From Phymatolithon calcareum (Eukaryota; Rhodophyta; Florideophyceae; Hapalidiales), in assembly GCA_977006965.1 (NCBI GenBank), contig OZ345370.1, positions 1,798,001-1,862,000 of the forward strand: a DNA stretch of 64,000 bases, read 5' to 3'. The notes beneath the pieces were generated by a model. It saw only the letters and a list, made by a program, of their open reading frames with translations. It was not told the DNA's origin and made no database searches. Both the position numbers and the translations under genes were made by a program. The stretch's first letter is position 1. Each line of letters opens with the position of its first letter. This document shows positions 56,526-64,000 of the stretch, piece after piece.

Positions 56526-56784
56526 CGGGAGGTCAACATTCCTGGTGTTTGTGAGTTTCTTAGGAAGACCAGCTTGGCCACCATTTGATTCCAATTACTT
56601 CAATGTCCCCCTTTGTAGGTATGCACGATTTGGCATGCGCGATATGTCTCCGTTCTGAACGAGCATAGTTGAAATCGTTTACATCAGTTAAACATGTAAT
56701 GGGGAACAACGTGCTGAACACTCAAGATGGCTTAGATCACTCTGTCCGGTGCACGCCCAAACCCTTGCCCGAACTGAAAACATT

Positions 56785-57515
56785 TTAGTTGTCCTCATTT
56801 GACTTTTGCCCTCCTTTCATAGCTGATGTATCTATACTCTTTCCTGAAACACCCTCTCCAGCATCAACATGTTTATTTGTCGTCTGCGGTGAGAGCTCTG
56901 AAGGCGTCTTACGTTTTCTGTCTTCAATTTTGCCGTGTTTCACTACATACGCGAGACTTAGTGCATCCATATATCTCTGTTGACTTTGTGGGACATATTG
57001 AATATTGAGAAGATTCGGTTGGTTGAACTTCGGGATTGATCCAGGCTGCAGCGCAACATGCGTAAAGTTTTGCTCAATGCGAGCAGTCCTGTATAATAGC
57101 TCAATAATATTGCGAAAAGAGTGTTTGATTTCCCGTCGGTCTATTAAGCTCAGCACGCCCCGGACATGGGTTAGGATGGTCCACTTCAGAGTTCATTGAC
57201 GCCGCGCCCTGGCCCACTGCCCTGACCTTTTGCGCCACTTAAGAATCATCAGATGCTCCATCACCTACAACCTTAAACTTTCCGAATAACAATTGATTTC
57301 ATTCATCACGCTTGTGCAGATTACTTGTTAACTTGTTCTGAAAAGGCTCATCCTCGCTCTCCGGTGCCAAGAATGCGTCACGGGGACAGTTTATCTTGGC
57401 TGTACATGCGCTCTAAATGAACAACCTTCGGACGTATTGACCTGAACTTTATCCATTTCTCTTCGTGCAGAAAAGGGTCCCCAGCCTCATTACCGGCATT
57501 CCCTGCGCTCTGGAC
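56785..57515 (-). pseudogene. Gene Z, subunit D, probably decayed
   Basis: The 3' part is an open minus-strand frame of about 123 codons, starting inside ...LSLIDRREIKHSFRN and passing NIQYVPQSQQRYMDALSLAY and DRKRKTPSELSPQTTNKH to the stop at 56785. Upstream pieces in other frames (GDPFLHEEKWIKFRSIRPK, LERMYSQDKLSP, DAFLAPESEDEPFQNKL, LLFGKFKVVGDGASDDS) are conserved with 40465-41250. Either frameshifts or unrecognised small introns separate them. No family recognised. Confidence 0.45.
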
Positions 57516-57812
57516 TTCAGTAAACTCATAACGAAACTATCGAGCACCCGTGTACAATCGGTAAATGGTTGGCCGGCGACTGCATGCCCGGTTCGGCTGG
57601 CTCGATTGGTCTGGGGCAGAGGGCGATATCGAATTGGCACTAGACTTAAGTCAATTGCATAAATGATATCCAAGCAAAGAAATCAGCTGACCTGTTTATG
57701 AGGGTGAGAGGGGCATGACTTCCAGTGGCGAGAGGAGAGCAGCAAATTGAGAACCCCTTGTTACCGAATAAGACGCCGTTGAAAACAGTGCACTTCCTCA
57801 TGAAGTCCGATT

Positions 57813-59022
57813 ACCTCATCTCGAACGGCAGTGTCCCACTTCTTCGTTCGTTTCAGATTTTCGCGACATGTCTGCAGCATGGTCTAGCTCTGGAGGTGCC
57901 ATTCCCTCCGACACCGTGCTCCGCAACGGTGACGGTACGCAAATCGGGAAACACCCTCAGTGTGGTAATCGTGTCATCATATGGTGGTCAGCCAACTGAT
58001 GGGGCTTATTATCCTTGTACAGTACAGTAACTCGATGCAGTGGGATACAGTGCCAAGCCCAAAGCTGCTCCGGCGTCGGCGAGAATTGGCGTGGATGCGT
58101 CTAAAGGAAAGACCTGACGTCTTCTGAAGGAGTGCGAACACAGTTGTTGCAGCCGAGTTGTAGATCGGATAAATGAGAGAAAAATTTCCAAACTGCTTCA
58201 TCATTCAGTGACCTTCAGTCTTGATTGTGTCGAGAGATTCGCCGCGCTATGCCGCTGCTCTTGAGCTTTCTTTGTGATTACCGTTCTTCGAAATTCACTG
58301 TAGGTTCCCCTCATACCACTTGCCATGCGACTGCACGCCTCATTTGACTTGCCACACGATGCAGTTTTCCGAAACCAGAGAACCTGAGAGCACTCGATGA
58401 TCCACCGATTACCATTATTTTCAAGAAAGAAACGATTCGTACGAAGTCATCAGAAAACTATGCTCTTAACCTGTGTGACGGCTCTGTGCTCGTGCTGTGG
58501 GGCTTTTTCAAGAGATTTTGAAATGTGGCACCCTTTGACGAGTCAATGCGAAGGAGCGAGATGGAGAAGAGGTCACTTTCGCCTGCTCGAAATGAAGAGT
58601 TGCACTTACACGCTGCGCAAAAATCGGGCGAATTAGCATATCCTGGTATTTCGTTTGCCGTGAATGGTAAGGTTGCGAAGACTGTGATCGAGGGGGTATT
58701 GAGATTCTGTGCAAGGTGGGTTGTTGGTATTATTTTCGTCATCCAAGTGTTCATGTTGTTTGGGGAAGGATCATACGTCGTCAACGTGTTCTTTCATAAG
58801 GTGGCGGTCCACTACCTAAAGGGCAGGAGAGATATTTTTCAAATTTGGGTGAAAGGAGACACCTCTGTGCACTTCGATCTATGACCCATCGAGCTGCGGA
58901 TAGAGAGAGAAAAAGATAACGCCAGGGGCCCTTATCTACATCTTAGTCTTCCGTTTCTAGTATGCTCACTGACAACGAAAATGTAAACAAGAAGAGCCTC
59001 CGTGACGGTAGTAGCACGACAC
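57813..59022. other. Subunit-D-specific ~1.2-kb stretch with an X-head fragment
   Basis: It is absent from subunit B, where GAAGTCC is followed directly by TCTTCTTTTTAGCTCACGTG. It begins with a copy of the region around the X start codon (57815-57960: GCGACATGTCTGCAGCATGG, SSGGAIPSDTVLRN), which diverges after about 30 codons. The rest includes the small frame at 58546-58884. Confidence 0.6.
58546..58884 (+). CDS. Small hypothetical protein, one possible membrane segment
   Basis: 112 codons from the ATG at 58546. It has a hydrophobic stretch VVGIIFVIQVFMLF about two thirds along and a basic C-terminal region (YLKGRRDIFQIWVKG). An antisense frame of similar length overlaps it. No family recognised and no paralogue in the window. 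It may be a chance frame. Confidence 0.2.
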   Translation: MRRSEMEKRSLSPARNEELHLHAAQKSGELAYPGISFAVNGKVAKTVIEGVLRFCARWVVGIIFVIQVFMLFGEGSYVVNVFFHKVAVHYLKGRRDIFQIWVKGDTSVHFDL

Positions 59023-59125
59023 TTTCGTCTTCTTTTTAGCTCACGTGGAGAGCAGGCAGGCATTACCCAATTCGATGTACGAAATTCAAAATTTCCTAAC
59101 TTTTTACAAAACCTTTTAGTACTCA

Positions 59126-62100
59126 TCAACGCTTTCCAGGCAAGCCTAACTTTCTCTGTCTTTTAGCCTTCGCCCCCTTGCCCGCACTACTGGAGAGTAG
59201 TTTACCGCCCTTCGCGCTTCCAGCACCGCTTACAGAAGAACCCAGTGGAATGTACGCATACGGATCTGGCCTCCCGGCGCGTTTCACATCACCCGCAGCA
59301 CGCCTGCTTCGATATTCCTCTCCAAATGTTCCTCGTGAACGCTTCATGGGGCCATCATCCATTTCTTTTCGGCGCCGCTTGCGCCCAAGAACAGAGTTCT
59401 CTTTCGCACGAATTTTGAGCTTCCCGAAATCTTCATCTTCTTCCTCTTCACTACCGTGCGCCGCCTCTTCGCTCTCACTCGCGCTTTCCATGAAGACAAG
59501 CGGCTTGTCATCGTCATCGTCGTCCTTCTTTGACGAACGACTCCTGCCCTTCACGTTTTCCTTCGCCTCGCCCTTCGACTTGGCGTACCCGCTAAGCTTA
59601 TTAGCGTGCGCAATATTGATGCTATCGCTCGCCAGCAGGTCGAAAACTTCACCATGTGGTTCCTCCATCTGCGCCGCCATTGTCCTATTGGCCTTTTGTC
59701 GTTGCTTCTGTGAAAGTAATTCATTTCCATCCAAAAGTTCCTGTTCCACGTCCGAGTCATCACTGTCAATGTCGAAATCGAATTCTTCGTCGTCCTTTCC
59801 GACCTCTGCCTCCGCGTTTCCGCCTTCCCTGTCCGCATTCTCATCTCGCTCATCAGCTTTCATCGCTAAGAGAGCCCGTCGTTCCAACTTTTTCGACTTC
59901 TCCTTCTCATGCTGCTTTCGCACCGAAGAGAGCAGTTTCTTGTGTTCCTCTGGAAAGCGCGCCTCCAGCACCTCTCGTCCGCATTTTCGCAAAAGTCTTT
60001 CAATTACAACCTTCACCCGCAATCGTATCTCCCTCTTCTTCGACTCTGCCGCAGTGGCAACCAAACTTGGGAGAAATCCAGGTAATATTTCCAACAATCG
60101 CGATATCGGAGAGCCCAATACAGTGATCGCCACTTTGATAACGCCAAGCGCCGCTCTTTGCACTTCAAGGGCCTCATGCCGCAACAAAATAGTTATAGGG
60201 CCCGGCCGTACATGAGTAAGCTTTTCTTCCTTGGACGGGTCCTTGTCTGTCATCTCATCATTGTCCCCGGCGCAACTTTGAGCAAAGAAGGAACTGCACA
60301 ACTTGCCGAGAGTATCCAATGTCCGAATTTCGTTCTTGAATGTCTTCATGAAGTAGCCAATCGCAATCAGACTGCCAGACATCATAGCGGTACTTCGGCC
60401 TCCGAGACCGGCCGCAAGGGCAACGAAATAGTTGTTAATGCCCAGCTGTGGCGAGGGGTTCCCAGTCCATGTTTTCCCAATTGTAATGATTGAGTTTGCC
60501 GCCGCTTGACGCGTTTTTTCGGAGGTGTCGCGAAGCGCAAGGACGGCTTCAGAAAGGAACGTTAATGTACAGAGTTTGATAAGTTCAACCTTCTCGTCCT
60601 CTGCAAATGCCGCCTGGCACATTGACATAATCGCCTCAACAGTAGACAGTCGTGAGCTGTGGGCCCCAGGTGCAACATCCACTGATGATTTGGCGACTTC
60701 TTCCACAAGGAGCTTCGTATTCTCGGCAGAGCTCGAAAACGCCCCCGCAGACACCAAAGAAACAATAGCCCGATACGCTTTCTTTTGCAGTACGGAGTCG
60801 TTACGGTCATGCAAGAAGGGGAGCAGAGCACGCTTCAAGAGCGAGAGCTCCTGTGCATCCTGCGGAACGACGCCGCTTTCGACTATTGCGATTGCAATAT
60901 CTGACGCAGCGTGCCTGACACGAACTGCCGTCCCACGAGCAACTTCAACGTCTTCCATTGCATCGCCATCGGCAGGCACAGCCTTGACGGCGACTTCCAG
61001 AAAGCGGCGGATGGTCTTTCTCAATAGTCCCACCACAAGACCAGCATCACCAGTCGCCCGTCCCGCAACTGTAAGAGCTTGCAACAATGCCGCACGACGC
61101 TCGGGCAGCAATTTCTCTGCGACGTCGACAATGCTCCCGAACAGCTTCTTGAGCCTGCTTGAAAAAGAAGCCCTTATCCCGGAATGGAAATCATCCCCAT
61201 CGGTACAAGTTGACAGAATTGACTCCGAAAGTGCACGAAGGGCGTTCGCTCCATAGTTTTGCACAACGTGATCCTTCATCACAAAACAATAATGAATCGC
61301 CTGAAATGCCACGTTCATAATCTTGGCCTGTGCCAAGTCAGGTGGATTTGTGCAAAGTCCCGGCAATAGGGAAAGCAACTGCCTAGAGTACATATCCATA
61401 TTCTTTCCTTCAACAGCTCGGTCATTCTTCTCCGCCGCGGCCCGCGAGGCCGCTTCAAGTTCGAGCTGCAAGGGTGAGAGTGTGGATGACCAGAGCGACA
61501 GTGGAGCATTTCGAATGTTATCGGCAAGGATAGGCAGCATCCAAGCATTTGTGAGCAATTCTTTCTCATCCCTCTGTATCGGTGCAGCTTTCAGAAGGTG
61601 CGGAGCACCACCACCGCGCAAGGCCGCAGCCAAAAGCCCATCCACAAGGGACACACTTGAGCTGTCAGCTGTGGCAATAGCCTCTTTTCGCATCTGGACG
61701 AGGGCGTTCACGAATTCTGCCAGAGTCTGTTGCATGCGGGGGAGAGAGACCGCGACGCCAGACGAGATGTATTCCTTGAGCAAGGGAAGCACTGTTCCCC
61801 AATGACGCTTGTACTTAATCGTCGAGAACTGTTTGATGATGTCAAACACCTCTGACGATTGCATCACCCGCTTCTGCTTCAACAATTCATGCGTGAACAC
61901 AGCCTGTTGTCGCATCTCGGAGATGGAGAGCGCAATTGGGTCAAGGTCTGAAACTAGAGCGTCCACAACAGTCGAAGTAGCAGCCTTCGGTGGCGGGGAA
62001 TGCGGGTAAAAGGTATGCACTGCGACGGCAATCGTGGCGAGGGTGCGAGCACGAGCGACACGAGCATCAGAGTTACATGATGGCGGAAGCGGCAGAGCCG

Positions 62101-63436
62101 AGACTGCCGCTAGCAGTTTTTCAGCATCCTTTTGCGGCACCCGTGCCTCTCCCAACAAAAACTTCCGCGATGCCGCAAGACCGGTACCGAGATGTTCAAC
62201 AGATAAATCAGCCGACTCCGGCGGAATGAGGGCAGCAACATCGACCTTTCTCTTCGGAATGCAAAACAGAAACGTGAGAGAGTTGTAAGCGAACGGTACA
62301 ATGCTCTTAACATCGCGCTGCATAAGCAAACACAGCTCCTTTGCGATCTGTGCACATTCAACTTCCCCAAGCACAAACGCAAAGTAATTGACACTCGACA
62401 CATGGTGCACAAGCCTCGAATAATTCTTAAGATACTCCTCCTTCGCCCCGGTCCGCGACTCTTCGCACCGCTCGGCGTGCACGCTACATTCGCGCACAAA
62501 CCACGCAGCCGCCGCCCGTGAGCACGCAGCGGAAACGGGTTGCAGCGCAACGCCGCGGAGCACTGCAACCAGAGCCTCGCGTCCGCGGCGTCGATTCTTA
62601 GGGAGACTGGATGCGGCAATCGAAAGTAAGCAAAGATACGCCTGCGCAATCTCCGGTGCCGCCCATGCAGACGGTGCAAGAGCGAGCAACACCGATGCAA
62701 TCGCGGCTGCCGCATGCCGTCCAAGCAGTGGCGTCGGCGACGGTAGCGACAGCGCGGACACAATAGGCGACAGAATATCACGCGCCTTTGCATTGACAAG
62801 CGCGCGATTCGAACCGCGCGCAGCGAGCCCGACAAGATAGATAAGACTTGATATGAATTCCGTGTCCGCGGCTTCCTCACCCTTTGCGTCCTCGCCGGCT
62901 TCCGACAGTTTCGACTTGCTCATTTCAACGTCTGTGGATGGCGTGTCTACAGCACGTGCATCCATGGCGGACATGTGCTGCACATCCTGTTCGTCGCGCC
63001 TGCGCTGCATGCGGCGTTGCCGGCGCGAAAGCTTCTTCGTTCCTGGTTTCGCTTCGGTGTCATTGCTATCATCAGCGGCTGCAGCAGCGGGTTTGGCAGA
63101 TGTGACAACCTCGCCAAGCGCAAGCACGAGCGCGGCAAGGTAAACGCCCGCGGCGGATGCACCGGTCGTTTTGCGCGCGGCGGCAGGGATCGTGCTGGCG
63201 ACTGCCTCCAGCGTGGCGCGCTCGCGCACATGCGCCGGGAGTTTCGACCCTGTGCGTCGGGCCACCTCCGCGAAGCAGTCGGGTAGTGCTGGCGTTGACA
63301 AGGGGGTTGCAGTTGGGCCGCGCCGCAGACGCAATGGGGCGCCGCGCCGAGTTTTCGAGGGAAGTGACGCGTCCAGCGACTTCAGGCTCTGCAGGCCGGC
63401 GCCGCCTTCCCGAGCCATGTCCTTCTTTCCTGCCAT
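59126..63436 (-). CDS. RRP12: RRP12-like ribosome biogenesis protein (intact copy)
   Basis: An uninterrupted 1436-aa frame from the ATG at 63436 (MAGKKDMAREGG). It has a low-complexity basic N-terminus, an Ala/Leu-rich HEAT-type solenoid (about 60-1150) including the NUC173-type core (ADLSVEHLGTGLAASRKFLL, DHVVQNYGANALRALSESIL, LLRKTIRRFLEVAVKA), and the conserved LRHEALEVQRAALGVIKVAI stretch. A Lys/Glu-rich coil, an acidic region (DDEEFDFDIDSDDSDVEQEL) and a basic tail (GAKAKRQRKLGLPGKR) follow. RRP12 helps export and mature pre-ribosomal subunits and acts in nucleolus and nucleoplasm. Yeast and human proteins are ~1230-1300 aa. This is the only one of four copies with both ends and no break. 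Confidence 0.92.
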   Translation of the reverse strand: MAGKKDMAREGGAGLQSLKSLDASLPSKTRRGAPLRLRRGPTATPLSTPALPDCFAEVARRTGSKLPAHVRERATLEAVASTIPAAARKTTGASAAGVYLAALVLALGEVVTSAKPAAAAADDSNDTEAKPGTKKLSRRQRRMQRRRDEQDVQHMSAMDARAVDTPSTDVEMSKSKLSEAGEDAKGEEAADTEFISSLIYLVGLAARGSNRALVNAKARDILSPIVSALSLPSPTPLLGRHAAAAIASVLLALAPSAWAAPEIAQAYLCLLSIAASSLPKNRRRGREALVAVLRGVALQPVSAACSRAAAAWFVRECSVHAERCEESRTGAKEEYLKNYSRLVHHVSSVNYFAFVLGEVECAQIAKELCLLMQRDVKSIVPFAYNSLTFLFCIPKRKVDVAALIPPESADLSVEHLGTGLAASRKFLLGEARVPQKDAEKLLAAVSALPLPPSCNSDARVARARTLATIAVAVHTFYPHSPPPKAATSTVVDALVSDLDPIALSISEMRQQAVFTHELLKQKRVMQSSEVFDIIKQFSTIKYKRHWGTVLPLLKEYISSGVAVSLPRMQQTLAEFVNALVQMRKEAIATADSSSVSLVDGLLAAALRGGGAPHLLKAAPIQRDEKELLTNAWMLPILADNIRNAPLSLWSSTLSPLQLELEAASRAAAEKNDRAVEGKNMDMYSRQLLSLLPGLCTNPPDLAQAKIMNVAFQAIHYCFVMKDHVVQNYGANALRALSESILSTCTDGDDFHSGIRASFSSRLKKLFGSIVDVAEKLLPERRAALLQALTVAGRATGDAGLVVGLLRKTIRRFLEVAVKAVPADGDAMEDVEVARGTAVRVRHAASDIAIAIVESGVVPQDAQELSLLKRALLPFLHDRNDSVLQKKAYRAIVSLVSAGAFSSSAENTKLLVEEVAKSSVDVAPGAHSSRLSTVEAIMSMCQAAFAEDEKVELIKLCTLTFLSEAVLALRDTSEKTRQAAANSIITIGKTWTGNPSPQLGINNYFVALAAGLGGRSTAMMSGSLIAIGYFMKTFKNEIRTLDTLGKLCSSFFAQSCAGDNDEMTDKDPSKEEKLTHVRPGPITILLRHEALEVQRAALGVIKVAITVLGSPISRLLEILPGFLPSLVATAAESKKREIRLRVKVVIERLLRKCGREVLEARFPEEHKKLLSSVRKQHEKEKSKKLERRALLAMKADERDENADREGGNAEAEVGKDDEEFDFDIDSDDSDVEQELLDGNELLSQKQRQKANRTMAAQMEEPHGEVFDLLASDSINIAHANKLSGYAKSKGEAKENVKGRSRSSKKDDDDDDKPLVFMESASESEEAAHGSEEEEDEDFGKLKIRAKENSVLGRKRRRKEMDDGPMKRSRGTFGEEYRSRRAAGDVKRAGRPDPYAYIPLGSSVSGAGSAKGGKLLSSSAGKGAKAKRQRKLGLPGKR

Positions 63437-63615
63437 CGCGGTCGTGCAGGCGCTGCGAGGCAGAGCTGGGCTTGTTCTTGGTGGCTCTGGCAGGTTCTGC
63501 TCAGGTTTGGTGTTCGACGCTATAATAGATCCCGTCGCCGCACGACGACCATTATCATAATTGTTTTTGTATCATAGGTCCTACTGGGCTCTGCGAATGA
63601 TCACTCGTGAGTGGG

Positions 63616-63659
63616 AGGAATGTCGCCAAGGGGATAGCAATCCCCTTGGCGACATTCCT
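63616..63659. repeat. Perfect 20-bp stem-loop
   Basis: Arms 63616-63635 and 63640-63659 are exact reverse complements around the loop AGCA. Confidence 0.92.
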
Positions 63660-63795
63660 AGTATCGCCCCTGTGTCGCCCCTTTCGCTCTGGTGGTATAT
63701 GTTCAGTGAATGCTGCCCGAGCACAGGGCAGCGCGTCTGCAAACTTCGAGCTCAGGTTCCGTAGAAGCTGACGCCGGAAGGAAGACCGTAAAGTG

Positions 63796-63873
63796 TTAGT
63801 GCTTGAAATGATTTTATGGGCGTGGAATCGGACTGTTCCGATTCCACGTTCCGAAAATCATTTCAAGCACTAA
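63796..63873. repeat. Long hairpin: 20-bp outer and 12-bp inner perfect stems
   Basis: 63796-63815 pairs perfectly with 63854-63873, and 63821-63832 with 63837-63848, around loop CTGT. A 5x5 internal loop separates the stems. The shape resembles a microRNA precursor or a MITE-derived hairpin. Confidence 0.9.
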
Positions 63874-63894
63874 GAGGGGTTCACCTCTCCCACA

Positions 63895-63949
63895 CGCTGC
63901 TTTCCAGTGCTAGCTTCATGATTAATGAAGCTATCACTGGAAGGCAGCG
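63895..63949. repeat. 25-bp stem-loop with two mismatches
   Basis: 63895-63919 and 63925-63949 pair, apart from two mismatches, around loop GATTA. A weaker 7-bp hairpin (63712-63718 / 63726-63732) lies between the first two long hairpins. Confidence 0.88.
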
Positions 63950-64000
63950 CTCGCAAACGGTGAGCAATTGTCCAAAACTGTCATTGTCGTGGGAAAATTT

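Larger units (their letters stand above)
44879..63167. repeat. Tandem duplication, copy 2 (subunits C and D)
   Basis: It is homologous to 27434-44878 from edge to edge. Insertions and deletions differ between the copies: the MITE at 44984-45451 and a ~1.2-kb stretch at 57813-59022 in copy 2, and several insertions in copy 1. Confidence 0.85.

Noticed and set aside
59178-60215. Long plus-strand frames opposite RRP12 (also 41589-42377, 60525-61256)
   Set aside because: Ser/Pro/Leu-rich antisense shadows of the acidic and Ala-rich RRP12 coding sequence, with no motif of their own.
63616-63949. Hairpins as bacterial-type terminators or a CRISPR-like repeat
   Set aside because: The context is eukaryotic, there are no U tracts, and the stems differ from each other, so they are not repeat-spacer units.

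Overview
This is an intron-poor eukaryotic nuclear region. Large housekeeping genes (DNA ligase IV, adenosine kinase, RRP12) are single uninterrupted frames. One small ribosomal-protein gene (eL29) carries two GT-AG introns. Much of the rest is retrotransposon debris, SINEs, MITE-like insertions and decayed gene copies. Compact intron-poor genes separated by repeat-rich DNA, plus a decayed NB-ARC/WD40 STAND gene, would fit a red macroalga. That is an inference from style only; no organism marker is visible.

1-13.3 kb is a repeat graveyard. It holds at least five 5'-truncated copies of one LINE family (L1), including a fresh-looking insertion at 7003-8439 with a perfect 15-bp target-site duplication. 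It also holds a near-complete but dead copy of a second LINE family (L2, 10.26-13.24 kb), a putative 2-kb DNA transposon with 18-bp perfect TIRs (2083-4064), and an NB-ARC/WD40 pseudogene (5053-6594).

13.7-22 kb is the gene-bearing core: two partial head-to-head Ras-like GTPase copies, DNA ligase IV (-), eL29 (-, three exons, 64 aa) and adenosine kinase (+, probably sharing a divergent promoter with eL29). 22-27.4 kb is intergenic, with LINE 3' ends, two full-length copies of a tRNA-derived SINE and a nested palindrome.

27.4-63.2 kb is a tandem duplication of about 17.4 kb (copy 1, 27434-44878; copy 2, 44879-63167). Each copy contains two older diverged subunits, giving four units with the order R (non-coding repeat), X (orphan coiled-coil gene, +), RRP12 (-). 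Only the outermost RRP12 (59126-63436) is intact. The duplication junction cuts the inner copy inside its 5' coding region, so the outer gene alone kept its start. Comparing paralogous units gives filled and empty sites for the SINE, a TTAA-flanked MITE and an unclassified 365-bp insertion. It also shows a roughly 0.6-kb-arm palindrome whose 24-bp spacer lies in opposite orientations in the two copies. The last 400 bp hold three long stem-loops.

No CRISPR array, rRNA or convincing functional tRNA gene was seen. All calls come from reading the sequence; no alignment or database search was run.
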